A stretch of 64,000 nt of DNA from Luteimonas sp. BLCC-B24. Lineage in GTDB: Bacteria > Pseudomonadota > Gammaproteobacteria > Xanthomonadales > Xanthomonadaceae. Below the pieces are notes generated by a model. It was given only the letters and a program-made list of their open reading frames with translations, made no database searches and had not been told where the DNA came from. The stretch lies in contig NZ_JAQQGN010000007.1 in the NCBI RefSeq assembly GCF_028550595.1, positions 62,001 to 126,000 of the forward strand. The letters are read 5' to 3'. The position numbers and the translations under genes were made by a program. Of this stretch, positions 45,111 through 54,700 are shown piece by piece (position 1 is the first letter of the stretch; every line of letters begins with the position of its first letter).

Positions 45111-45491
45111 ATGAACGCAAGCTTCGCACACATCCGACGGCTGCTGCAGGCCGCAACACTGGTCGCAGTGCTCACTTTGAGCGCATGCGCGAGCGCGCCG
45201 CCGCCCACCGAGGAGCTGGCCGCCGCGCGACTCTCGGTCGCACGCGCCGGTGATGCGGACGCCGACCAGTACGCGCCCACCGACATCGTGCAGGCCCGCC
45301 GCGCGCTCGAGCAGGCGCAGGCCGCCATGGGCAGCGGCCGCGACGCCGAGGCGCGCACGCTCGCGCTGTCGGCCAGCGCCCTGGCCGACCTCGCCCACGC
45401 CCGTTCGCTGCAGGCCGCGACCGAATCCGAGCTCGCCGCCCGCCGTGCCGAAATCACCACCCTGCGGCAGCGTCTGCAGGCGGAGGACTGA
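45111..45491 (+). CDS. DUF4398-type lipoprotein
   Basis: A 126-residue predicted lipoprotein. The N-terminal signal ends in the lipobox LSAC (Cys at about residue 25), and the mature part is an alpha-helical, Ala-rich domain with ARRALEQAQAAMGSGRDAEA that resembles DUF4398, sometimes linked to OmpA-family proteins. It is divergent from pilU and is followed two bases later by a helical exported protein, probably co-transcribed. Confidence 0.7.
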   Translation: MNASFAHIRRLLQAATLVAVLTLSACASAPPPTEELAAARLSVARAGDADADQYAPTDIVQARRALEQAQAAMGSGRDAEARTLALSASALADLAHARSLQAATESELAARRAEITTLRQRLQAED

Positions 45492-45493
45492 CC

Positions 45494-46066
45494 ATGCGCC
45501 TGTCATTGCTGCTCGCCACATTGCTGATCGTTCCGGCAGCCCACGCCCAGTCCGAGCCGGCGGCCGATGCGGCCGCGCTGCAGCAGCGGCTGCAGGCCAT
45601 CGACGCCGACCCGTCGACCGCGGGCGCCGCCGCGTACGAACGTCTGCAGGCGCGTCAGGCGCTGGCGTCGCTGGCCGCCGCGCGCAGCAACCAGCGTGCC
45701 TCGGCGCTGCAGATCGCGCAGTGGCGGGTCGAGACGGCCGAGATCGCGGCCCGTACCGAGCGCAGCCGGCGTGAACTCGCCGAACTCGAGCGTCAGCGCA
45801 GCCAGCTGCTGGTCGAGGCCAGCCGGCAGGACGCGGTGCGTGCGCGTCAGGAGGCCGAGCGCCTGCGCATCCAGGCGCAGATCCAGGCCGAGGAGGCGGC
45901 GCGCCTGCGCCTCGCGGCCGAGGAAGAGGGCGCCGCGCGTCAGCAGGCCGAAACCGTGCTACAGGGCGTCGCCAGCGGTGAGGCGGCCAAGCTGCGGGCC
46001 GCCCGCCAGCGCGAGGCCGAACTCAGGCGCCGGGAAGCCGAGCTGCTGCGCAGCCTCGAAGACTGA
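45494..46066 (+). CDS. Exported coiled-coil protein
   Basis: A 190-residue protein with a signal peptide (LLLATLLIVPAAHA) and an almost wholly helical, Arg/Glu/Ala-rich mature part, with QQRLQAIDADPSTAGAAAYE then long coiled coils such as RLRIQAQIQAEEAARLRLAA. There is no recognised catalytic domain. Position beside a DUF4398 lipoprotein suggests a periplasmic or outer-membrane assembly factor, but this is inference. Confidence 0.65.
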   Translation: MRLSLLLATLLIVPAAHAQSEPAADAAALQQRLQAIDADPSTAGAAAYERLQARQALASLAAARSNQRASALQIAQWRVETAEIAARTERSRRELAELERQRSQLLVEASRQDAVRARQEAERLRIQAQIQAEEAARLRLAAEEEGAARQQAETVLQGVASGEAAKLRAARQREAELRRREAELLRSLED

Positions 46067-46467
46067 ACGTCGACGCGCCGCGGCGTCAGTCCGCTGAATC
46101 GAAATGGAATCAAGGGCTTGCGTCGTCCCGATGCGGCAAGCCGCATGGTTGCGCGGTTCTCATGGGGCGTCAGCGCCGCCGAATCCCGGTTCGTGCCGGC
46201 CTCGATCACCCGCTGTCGCCGGGCCTCTTGCCGGCTCGAAACCGGGGGAGTAGGGTCGATTTCCCGGGTGGCATCGTTTCCAGTCCGCCACCCGGTCAAC
46301 GAGCCAGGCCGATGACCGAGACGATCCCCCACCAGGTGCCCGAAGTCCGCGTTCCACGCCGCCGCGGCCGCCTGATCGGGTCCTCCGCTGCGCGGTCCTG
46401 GCTGTCGTCCCCGCAACGCCCCTGCCGTCACCGGCCGGGGCGTTTGCATGTCCGTCAGGAGGATTCC
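46067..46467. other. 400-base gap with a hairpin upstream of the YdcH-type gene
   Basis: No gene is recognised. A GACGCGCCGCGGCGTC inverted repeat follows the preceding stop, and near the right end AACGCCCC (46415-46422) pairs with GGGGCGTT (46437-46444) with an inner GCCG/CGGC stem, followed by TTGC. AGGAGG sits at 46458-46463, the ribosome site of the next gene. Confidence 0.5.
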
Positions 46468-46686
46468 ATGTTCGAAGCGCAATCGCAGACAGAACTCGAA
46501 GAGCTCATGAAGGAGAACGTCGAGTTCCGGCAGCTCTACTACCGGCACAAGGAACTGGACAAGAAAGTCCTCAACGCCGAACTCGGCGTGCTGGCAGTCG
46601 ACGAAACCACGCTGTCGCAGATGAAGCGCGAAAAGCTTCACGCGAAGGACCGCCTGACCTCGATGTACGACGCGTTGCAACACTAG
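46468..46686 (+). CDS. YdcH-family (DUF465) small protein
   Basis: A 72-residue alpha-helical protein with the DUF465 signature: LKENVEFRQLYYRHKELDK-like segment (here MKENVEFRQLYYRHKELDKK) and LSQMKREKLHAKDRLTSMY. These small proteins are common in proteobacteria with unknown function. The ATG at 46468 has AGGAGG five bases upstream. A hairpin terminator follows. Confidence 0.9.
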   Translation: MFEAQSQTELEELMKENVEFRQLYYRHKELDKKVLNAELGVLAVDETTLSQMKREKLHAKDRLTSMYDALQH

Positions 46687-46696
46687 TTCCTACAGT

Positions 46697-46739
46697 CGCG
46701 GGCGGTGGCGGTCATCCTCGTCGATCGTCACCGCCCGCG
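46697..46739 (+). terminator. Long-loop hairpin after the YdcH-type gene
   Basis: CGCGGGCGGTG (46697-46707) and CACCGCCCGCG (46729-46739) form an 11-bp perfect stem around a 21-base loop, 11 bases after the stop. The T-tract is poor. Confidence 0.5.
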
Positions 46740-46781
46740 GGTGTCTTCATCGGCCCGGCCCTGCGCCCGGCCCGTCGATGC

Positions 46782-46787
46782 GATAAT
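46782..46787 (+). promoter_or_regulatory. Probable -10 element for the cystathionine beta-synthase gene
   Basis: GATAAT at 46782-46787 would give an mRNA start near 46794, with about 29 bases of leader before the ATG at 46823. Confidence 0.4.
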
Positions 46788-46822
46788 CCCGGCCTGTTTG
46801 TCTTGCAGGACCCGGATCCACC

Positions 46823-48199
46823 ATGCCGATCGCCTCGTCCGTTCTCGATCTCATCGCCGATACGCCCATCGTCAAGGCCCGCGGGCTGGATGCCGGCGTC
46901 TGCGAGCTGTACTTCAAGCTCGAGAGCCAGAACCCCGGTGGCTCGATCAAGGACCGCATCGGCCTGAGCATGATCGAGGCGGCGGAAGCCCGGGGTGACA
47001 TCCAGCCGGGCGCCACGCTGGTGGAAGGGACCGCCGGCAACACCGGCATCGGTCTGGCGCTGGTCGCCCAGCAGAAGGGCTACAAGCTGATCCTCGTGGT
47101 GCCGGACAAGATGAGCCGGGAGAAGATCTTCAATCTCAAGGCGATGGGCGCCGAGGTCGTGCTGACCCGCTCCGATGTCGCCAAGGGCCATCCCGACTAC
47201 TACCAGGACCTCGCCGAGCGCATCGCGCGCGAGACGCCCGGTGCGTACTTCATCAACCAGTTCGGCAATCCGGACAATCCGGCCGCGCACGAACACGGCA
47301 CCGGCCCGGAAATCCTGCGCCAGATGGCCGAGGCGGGCGGGCTCGACGCGATCGTCTTCGGCTGCGGCAGCTCGGGCACCATGACCGGCCTGTCGCGCTG
47401 CTTCGCCCGGCACGCACCGGACGTGGAAATGGTGCTGGCCGATCCGGTGGGCTCGATCCTCGCCGAGTACATCAACGACGGCGTGCTCAACGACAAGTCC
47501 GGCAGCTGGATGGTCGAGGGCATCGGCGAGGATTTCCTGCCCGGCATCTCCGATTTCTCACGGGTGAAGAAGGCCTACGCGATCAGCGATCAGGAAAGCT
47601 TCCTCGCCGCGCGCCAGCTGCTGCAGAGCGAGGGCATCCTCGGCGGCTCGTCCACCGGCACGCTGCTGGCGGCCGCACTGAAGTACTGCCGTGAGCAGAC
47701 CACGCCGAAGAAGGTGCTGGTGTTCGTCTGCGACACCGGCAACAAGTACCTCAGCAAGCTCTACAACGATTACTGGATGCTCGACAACGGTTTCCTCGAG
47801 CGCGAGCAGCACGGCGACCTGCGCGACCTGATCCTTCGCCCCTACTCGCGCCGCGACACCGTCGTGCTGGCCCCGACCGACCTGCTGGTCACCGCCTACC
47901 AGCGCATGAAGCTCTACGAGATCTCGCAGCTGCCGGTGATGGACGGCGACCGTATCGTCGGCATCCTCGACGAGAGCGACGTGCTCCTGCACGTCTACGG
48001 CGACGAAGCCCGGTTCCGCGATCCGGTCTCGACCGCGATGGTCAGCAAGCTCGACTTCCTCGACGTCAAATCGCCGGTCGAGGCGCTGCTGCCGGTGTTC
48101 GACCGCGGCCAGGTCGCGATCGTCACCGATGGCGACACGTTCCTCGGCCTGATCACGCGGATCGATCTGCTGAACTACCTGCGCCGGCGCGTGCAGTGA
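46823..48199 (+). CDS. Cystathionine beta-synthase
   Basis: A 458-residue PLP enzyme condensing homocysteine with serine (or O-acetylserine) to cystathionine. The PLP Lys43 lies in PGGSIKDRIGLSM; VEGTAGNTGIGLALVAQ and GCGSSGTMTGL are the phosphate-binding and substrate loops. Two CBS domains form the C-terminus (about 335-458; ISQLPVMDGDRIVGILDESD). No N-terminal haem domain is present. It pairs with the downstream metB-like gene for reverse trans-sulfuration. Confidence 0.93.
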   Translation: MPIASSVLDLIADTPIVKARGLDAGVCELYFKLESQNPGGSIKDRIGLSMIEAAEARGDIQPGATLVEGTAGNTGIGLALVAQQKGYKLILVVPDKMSREKIFNLKAMGAEVVLTRSDVAKGHPDYYQDLAERIARETPGAYFINQFGNPDNPAAHEHGTGPEILRQMAEAGGLDAIVFGCGSSGTMTGLSRCFARHAPDVEMVLADPVGSILAEYINDGVLNDKSGSWMVEGIGEDFLPGISDFSRVKKAYAISDQESFLAARQLLQSEGILGGSSTGTLLAAALKYCREQTTPKKVLVFVCDTGNKYLSKLYNDYWMLDNGFLEREQHGDLRDLILRPYSRRDTVVLAPTDLLVTAYQRMKLYEISQLPVMDGDRIVGILDESDVLLHVYGDEARFRDPVSTAMVSKLDFLDVKSPVEALLPVFDRGQVAIVTDGDTFLGLITRIDLLNYLRRRVQ

Positions 48200-48278
48200 C
48201 CCTCGGGGCCGTGCGTCGGCCCTGAACCTGCCGTTCAGTCCAGGCGACTAGAATCCCCCGTCTTTCCAGGAAGCGTCC

Positions 48279-49502
48279 ATGTCCCAGTCCCACTCCGAGC
48301 GCCGCGACCTTGCGCTCGCCACGCTGGCGATCCACGCCGGGCAATCGCCCGACCCGTCGACCGGTGCGGTGATGCCGCCGATCTATGCGACGTCCACGTA
48401 CGCCCAGTCCAGCCCGGGCGAGCACCAGGGCTTCGAGTACTCGCGCACCCACAATCCCACGCGCTTCGTCTACGAGCGTTGCGTTGCGGGCCTGGAAGGC
48501 GGCACGCGCGGCTTCGCGTTCGCGTCCGGCATGGCGGCGACGGCGACCCTGCTCGAGCTGCTCGACAGCGGCGACCACGTCGTCGCGATGGACGACCTGT
48601 ACGGCGGCAGCTACCGCCTGTTCGAGCGCGTGCGCACGCGCAGCGCCGGCCTGTCCTTCAGCTATGTCGATATGACCGATCCGGCCGCGTTCGAGGCCGC
48701 GATCACCGAGAAGACGAAGCTCGTCTGGATCGAGACGCCGACCAACCCGATGCTGAAGATCGTCGACATCCGCGCGATCGCCGACATCGCCCACAAGCGC
48801 GGCCTGATCGTCGTCGTCGACAACACCTTCGCCTCGCCGATCCTGCAGCGCCCGATCGAACATGGCGCCGACATCGTCATGCACTCGGCGACCAAGTACC
48901 TCAACGGTCACTCCGACATGGTCGGCGGCATGCTGGTGGTCGGCGACAACGCCGAACTCGGCGAGCAGCTGGCGTTCCTGCAGAACTCCTGCGGCGCCGT
49001 GCAGGGCCCCTTCGACAGCTTCCTCGCGCTGCGCGGCCTCAAGACCCTGCATCTGCGCATGAAGGCCCACTGCGAGAATGCGCAGGCACTGGCCGAATTC
49101 CTCGACGGCCACGCCGCGGTCGAGCAGGTGATCTATCCGGGTCTGGCTTCGCATCCGCAACACGCACTGGCCAAGCGCCAGATGGACGGCTTCGGCGGCA
49201 TCATCTCGGTGCGCATCAAGGGCGGGTATGAGGCTGCGAAACGCTTCTGCGAACGCACCGAGCTGTTCACGCTCGCCGAGTCACTGGGCGGCGTGGAGAG
49301 CCTGGTCAACCATCCGGCGGTGATGACGCATGCATCGGTGCCGGTGGAGCGGCGCGGGGCGTTGGGGATTAATGACGATCTGGTGCGGTTGAGCGTTGGG
49401 GTGGAGGCATTAGAGGATCTGCGTGCGGATATCGAGGTGGCACTCGAACAGACCGCTGCGCCGGGCGTGATCGCAGCGGCCGGGGCGGAGCTGCCGCGTT
49501 GA
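48279..49502 (+). CDS. metB: Cystathionine gamma-lyase/gamma-synthase family PLP enzyme
   Basis: A 407-residue Cys/Met-metabolism PLP enzyme. FEYSRTHNPTRFVYERCVAG, the cofactor-binding WIETPTNPMLKI and VVDNTFASPI, and the PLP Lys206 in HSATKYLNGHSDMVGG are diagnostic; the C-terminal SLGGVESLVNHPAVMTH fits gamma-lyases and gamma-synthases. With the adjacent cystathionine beta-synthase it most likely makes cysteine from cystathionine. TAGAAT (48249-48254) and AGGAAG are its promoter and ribosome site. In Xanthomonas the gene in this position marks the edge of the LPS locus. Confidence 0.92.
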   Translation: MSQSHSERRDLALATLAIHAGQSPDPSTGAVMPPIYATSTYAQSSPGEHQGFEYSRTHNPTRFVYERCVAGLEGGTRGFAFASGMAATATLLELLDSGDHVVAMDDLYGGSYRLFERVRTRSAGLSFSYVDMTDPAAFEAAITEKTKLVWIETPTNPMLKIVDIRAIADIAHKRGLIVVVDNTFASPILQRPIEHGADIVMHSATKYLNGHSDMVGGMLVVGDNAELGEQLAFLQNSCGAVQGPFDSFLALRGLKTLHLRMKAHCENAQALAEFLDGHAAVEQVIYPGLASHPQHALAKRQMDGFGGIISVRIKGGYEAAKRFCERTELFTLAESLGGVESLVNHPAVMTHASVPVERRGALGINDDLVRLSVGVEALEDLRADIEVALEQTAAPGVIAAAGAELPR

Positions 49503-50329
49503 GTCAGCAGAATACCCGGCATTCCACGTCGCCGATTGCGCTGGCCAGGACGGTTTCGCGCAACCAGGGGCTGATCCGCGGACTCGTGGTGCGCGAGGTG
49601 GTCGGCCGCTACAAGGGGTCGGTGATGGGCCTCATGTGGTCCTTTTTCACGCCGATCATGATGCTTGCGGTATTCACCTTCGTTTTCAGCTATGTCTTCA
49701 ACGCGCGATGGGGCACAGGCACGGGATCGAAGACGGAGTTCGCGCTGGTCCTGTTTGCGGGTCTCATGGCGTTCAATCTGTTCGCGGAATGCTGCAACCG
49801 TGCTCCGCTTTTGGTGACCGGGAACCTCGGGTACGTGAAAAAGGTGGTGTTCCCACTGGAGGTCTTGCCAGTGGTCTCGCTGGCCGCCGGCGTGTTCCAT
49901 TTCTTCGTCAGCTTCGCCGTATGGTTTGTATTCCACCTGATGATGATCGGCCTGCCGCCGGCGACCTTCCTGCTGACGCCGCTTGCGGTCCTGCCCCTGG
50001 TACTGATGGCGCTCGGCTTTTCCTGGCTGCTGGCGTCGTTGGGCGTTTACCTGCGCGATGTCGCCCAGGTGGTCGGTTCGCTGACGCTGGTGCTTCTGTA
50101 TCTGTCGCCGATCTTCTACCCGATCTCGGTCATGCCGGAGCAGTACCAAGCCGTGATGCGGGTCAGCCCCCTGACGTCGACCGTCGAGCAGATGCGCGGC
50201 CTGATGATGTGGGGGCATGGATTTGACTGGCGTGCGTGGGGCATCTCAATGGGCGTTGCGCTGCTGATCGCGTGGCTGGGTTTCGCATGGTTCCAGAAGA
50301 CGCGAAAGGGGTTTGCCGATGTCCTTTGA
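49499..50329 (+). CDS. wzm: O-antigen ABC transporter permease
   Basis: A 276-residue ABC-2 type membrane protein with six helices. LVVREVVGRYKGSVMGLMWSFFTPIMML and SLTLVLLYLSPIFYPISVMPEQY are typical of Wzm/TagG-type polysaccharide exporters. It would export undecaprenyl-linked O-antigen with Wzt. The start is TTG at 49499, overlapping the metB stop by four bases; no ATG or GTG in a fitting place exists, and GGAG is nine bases upstream. wzt overlaps its end by 11 bases. Confidence 0.92.
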   Translation: MSQQNTRHSTSPIALARTVSRNQGLIRGLVVREVVGRYKGSVMGLMWSFFTPIMMLAVFTFVFSYVFNARWGTGTGSKTEFALVLFAGLMAFNLFAECCNRAPLLVTGNLGYVKKVVFPLEVLPVVSLAAGVFHFFVSFAVWFVFHLMMIGLPPATFLLTPLAVLPLVLMALGFSWLLASLGVYLRDVAQVVGSLTLVLLYLSPIFYPISVMPEQYQAVMRVSPLTSTVEQMRGLMMWGHGFDWRAWGISMGVALLIAWLGFAWFQKTRKGFADVL

Positions 50330-51704
50330 ACCGGCGATCTCGATCTCGGGCGTGTCCAAGTGCTTCGAGATGTACAACTCGCCGCGCGATCGGCTCCGGC
50401 AGTTTTTCGCGCCTAGAGGTCGCAAGTACTACCGCGAGTTCTGGGCCCTGCGGGACATTTCCTTCGACGTGATGCCTGGCGAGACGATTGGCATCCTGGG
50501 GCGGAACGGCGGCGGGAAGAGCACATTGCTGCAGATAATTGCCGGCACGTTGACGCCTACGCATGGCGAGGTCCGCGTCAATGGCCTGCTTGCCGCGCTC
50601 CTTGAACTGGGCTCGGGTTTCAATGCCGAGTTCACCGGGCGGGAAAACGTGTTCCTGAATGGTGCGGTACTAGGGTTCAGCCAGGCGCAAATGAAGGAGA
50701 AGTTCGCGGAGATCGAAGCGTTCGCCGATATCGGCGAGCACATGGATCAGCCGGTCAGGACGTACTCCAGCGGCATGTATGTGCGACTGGCGTTCGCGGT
50801 GCAGGCGTGCGTAGACCCGCAGGTGCTGATCGTCGACGAAGCGCTCTCGGTGGGCGACGAGAAGTTCCAGCGCAAGTGTTACGAATACATCGAGGGGCTT
50901 CGGGCGCGCGGATGCGCGATCATCATCGTGACCCATGCGACGTCCACGGTGGAGAAGTTCTGTCAGCGCGCCGTGCTTCTGCACAAGGGACAACTGCACG
51001 GCATCGGCGACGCGAATGCGATCATCGATCAGTACCACGCCTTGCTGTACTCCGACGAGAAGGCCTATCTGCGCTACCTCAATGCCGAGGTGTCCAGCGA
51101 CAATGCGGCCATCGAGTCGGTTGTCGTGGATACCACCACGGTGGACGCCGGGTCCGAAACCGACGCGCCGGAGCTGGCGGTGGAATCACTGGCGGCATCC
51201 GGCGAGCCGGACGGCGACGTTACCGATAACGCTGGATCGGCCCTTGAGGAGAAAGAGGCCGGCAGCGGCTTGCGCGCCTACATTGAAAGCTGGTCGGCTG
51301 AAGATATCCATGGCGAACGCTGCGAAGCGTTCATGGTCGGCGATTCGGCGGTCATCTCGGCGCGGGTCCGGGTGCTGGGCGACATTGATGAAATGCAGTT
51401 CGGCATCCTGCTCAGAACCGTCGAAGGCGTTTCAGCGTTCGGCAGCAGCACCATGTATCACGATGCGAACGTCAGGCCAGTCGTGACCGGCGGCACGTAC
51501 GAGGTCAGGTTCAAGATCGATCTCTCGCTGTGCGAAGGCACCTATTTCGTGACCCTCGCGCTGGCAGAGGCCATCAGCCATGCCGATATGGCCTATCTGG
51601 ACCGCAAGACCGACATCATCATCCTGAAGGTGCGCGCCCCACGCGCGAAAGGGACGGGCATCGCGGCTTTGCCGGTGTCGGTTGCCTTCACACAGCTGCG
51701 CTGA
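50319..51704 (+). CDS. wzt: O-antigen ABC transporter ATPase with C-terminal glycan-binding domain
   Basis: A 461-residue ATPase. The nucleotide-binding domain (1 to about 260) has Walker A ILGRNGGGKSTLLQIIAG, signature TYSSGMYVRLAFAV and Walker B VLIVDEALSVGD. A variable linker leads to a C-terminal Wzt-type beta-sandwich (about 327-455, FGSSTMYHDANVRP, LSLCEGTYFVTLALAE) that recognises the O-antigen reducing or capped end. The ATG at 50319 overlaps wzm. Together they define the ABC-dependent O-antigen route. Confidence 0.93.
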   Translation: MSFEPAISISGVSKCFEMYNSPRDRLRQFFAPRGRKYYREFWALRDISFDVMPGETIGILGRNGGGKSTLLQIIAGTLTPTHGEVRVNGLLAALLELGSGFNAEFTGRENVFLNGAVLGFSQAQMKEKFAEIEAFADIGEHMDQPVRTYSSGMYVRLAFAVQACVDPQVLIVDEALSVGDEKFQRKCYEYIEGLRARGCAIIIVTHATSTVEKFCQRAVLLHKGQLHGIGDANAIIDQYHALLYSDEKAYLRYLNAEVSSDNAAIESVVVDTTTVDAGSETDAPELAVESLAASGEPDGDVTDNAGSALEEKEAGSGLRAYIESWSAEDIHGERCEAFMVGDSAVISARVRVLGDIDEMQFGILLRTVEGVSAFGSSTMYHDANVRPVVTGGTYEVRFKIDLSLCEGTYFVTLALAEAISHADMAYLDRKTDIIILKVRAPRAKGTGIAALPVSVAFTQLR

Positions 51705-51742
51705 ACGAGCCGTTCCCGGGCATACGCGGCGTCGGAGACATC

Positions 51743-54700
51743 ATGGAAAAGTCGTTGTTGATCGTCACGGAAGCGTTCGAGCTCGGTGGCTTGGAAAGTT
51801 ACATCCGGGGCGAGGTTGCGCAGTTGCAGCGGCTCGGCTGGAAGGTGCATCTCGCCTGCGGCCACCGCTTTTCCGAGGCGATGCTGCCCGAGGGACTGGC
51901 TTCGCTGACCACCGGCCTCGCGCTGGGGCCGGAGGCGGACATCGCGGCTTTTCTGGGGGCGGTCGATCATCTGGTCGAGCTTGCGCGACGGGAGCAGGTC
52001 TCCGCCGTCCATGCGCACCCCTTTACGGCCTTGCTGCCGGCCGTGGCGTGCGCATCGACCCTGGGATTGCGCTGCGCGATCACGCTGCATGGTCCCGATT
52101 CGATTTCCGGTAGCTACGGCGAAGCCTACGACTTCATGCTGACCTCGCTCGCATTGCCGTTTGCGAGTGCGGTCGTCGCGGTGTCGGAGGAGGTCGCCGA
52201 TCTGGCCTGCCCCTACGTCGAGCCCCAGCGTTTGCGCGTGCTGGAGAATGCGATCGAGCCCGTAGAGGTGGTTGCAGGCGAGCGTCATGGGCGCTGGCTC
52301 GCGGTGAGCCGACTGGACAATGCAAAGATTGAAGGCGTCGCGGCCTTCATCCGCGCGGCGGCCGAGCTCGGTCTTGAAGGCGTCGACGTCTGTGGCGACG
52401 GTCCCGCGCGGGACGTGCTGGAGGCTTCTTTTACAGACATGATCGCCAGCGGCCAGCTCCGCATGCTCGGCGCACATGCGGACGCGAACGTACGCATGCG
52501 TGCTTATGCCGGTGTTGCCGGCATGGGGCGTGTCGCGCTCGAGGGGCTTGCCGCCGGTCTTCCCGTGGTCCTTGTTGGCTACAGCGGGGTCAAAGGGCTG
52601 CTGGACGACGCCCTGTACGCGACGGCGAGCCGCAGCAATCTGTCGGGACGAGGCCTTCCCGACGTTCCGGTCTCCGCACTGGCTAGGCAACTGCAGGCGC
52701 TTAGGCCTGGCGTGGTTCCGGAGATCTCGGTCCTTGCACGAAGCGAGCGCGACGCCGATGTGCTGTGGCGCCGGTTCACCGAGATGCTCGGCGATGCGGC
52801 GCCTGTGCGTTCGAGCGTCGTGGAGGATTACCTGCGCAGCCTCCGCACCCTGTATGCGGCCTCGGGCGCATCCGCGTACTGGTCGCGCGAAGTCATGGAT
52901 GTGCTGTCGCGGCTGGTCGCGTCGCCCGCGCTTCACGGCACGTCCCTGGCGCAGGCATTCACGATCCATTCGGAGGCCTTCACACGCACGTTCGTCGAGC
53001 AACAGGTTCGTACGGTGCTGGATACCGTCGGGGCGTTGCCGGACGCGGTTGCGGAGCAGGCGGCTCTGCATTGCGGCTCGTCCGAATCACGCGACGAACT
53101 GGCGCGGATCGCCGGCATGATCGATGGCCTGGGCGAGGCCGTCGCGGCCTCCGGGGAATCGATGCGCCTCGAACTGCAGTCGCAGATGCAGTCTGCGCTT
53201 CAAGGCGTGGGATCGATGCGTCTCGAACTGCAATCGCAGATGCAGCATGCGCTTGAAGCTGCGGGATCGATGCACCTCGAACTGCAATCGCAGGTGCAGC
53301 ATGCGATTGAGCGCGTGGAATCGATGCGCCTCGGGCTCCATTCCCAGATGCAGCATGTGCTTGAGGAGGTCGAGGCCAACGGGCGTGCTTCTAGGAGTGC
53401 CGAGCAGGCGCTCACGCATGCGCTGGACGCTCGCGAGCCACCGATTCTTCTGCGGCTCGACAGCATCGAGCGTTCGATCGGCGCGGTTGAAGCATGGATA
53501 GACGTCCAGGCGCAAAGCCGACAGGAGCTACAGGCGCTCCGCGCGCAGAGTGCAGCGCTTGAGGCGGAATTGCAGCGCGTCTACAGCAGTTCGTCTTGGA
53601 CATTGACGCGGCCGATGCGCGCCGTGAAGCGCCTGCTGGTCGATCCGCGGGGCACCTCGCGTCATGTGCGGCGCATGATGGGGCCCGCCGCGAACGCACA
53701 TCCCGAGCGACTGCCGAGGCGTAGCCGCGTTCGGCAGGCATGGAACTTCCTGCGCCGTACGGTAAGCACCGGCCAGATCAGCCCGGCGGACAAGGCCAGA
53801 TTGCGCAGCATGTTCAGGGCTGGGTATGCGCGCCTGGGAGGCAAGCCGGGTCCGGGAGCCGATGCGCCTCCAGTGGCAGGTCCGGGCATGGAAGACGTCT
53901 TCGTCTGGTCGGTGATCGACTGGCACTTCCGGATGCAGCGGCCGCAGCATCTTGCCGCTGCGATGGCAGGCAAGGGGCATCGGGTCTTCTACATCTCGAA
54001 CAATTTCGTGGATTCCCCCAAGGCAGGCTTTTCGGTCGAACCGCTGGACGACACCCAGCGGCTTTTCCAGGTCAATCTCAATGTCGCCGGCGCACCGGCC
54101 ATCTACTTCGACATCGCAAGTCCCGCGCAGGTGGAGGCGATTCGTGCAAGCCTCGCCGAGCTGCTGGTATGGGCGGGCACGACGCGTTCGATCTCGCTCG
54201 TCCAGCATCCGTTCTGGCTGCAGCCGGCGCAGAGCCTGCCCAATATGCGGCTCGTCTACGACTGCATGGACCACCACGGCGGATTCGAGGACAACGCCGC
54301 CAGCGTGTTGGCCGGCGAACAGACGCTCGTCGAGAACACGGATCTGCTGATCGTCACCTCGCAGTGGCTTCACGACGAGATGGCAGACAAGTCGGCGAAC
54401 CTGACGATGATCCGCAACGCGACCGAGTACGCGCATTTCTGCACGCGGCCGGCCGAGGTCTTCGTCGACGAAGCGCAGCGGCGGATCATCGGTTATTACG
54501 GCGCGATCGCAGAGTGGTTCGACGTCGACCTGGTGCGCCGTGTGGCGGTGGACCACCCAGACGCTCTGGTGCTGCTGGTCGGACGCGATACCGTTGGGGC
54601 GGAAGCGCGCCTGGAGGATCTGCCCAACGTGCGTTTCACCGGCGAGGTTGCCTACACGACCCTGCCTTACTGGCTGCATGCCTTCGACGTATGCCTGCTG

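Noticed and set aside
46160-46320. tRNA or 6S-like RNA in the 400-base gap
   Set aside because: A T-arm-like GGTTTCGAGCC is seen on the minus strand, but no cloverleaf can be folded, and no 6S-type long hairpin with a central bubble is evident.
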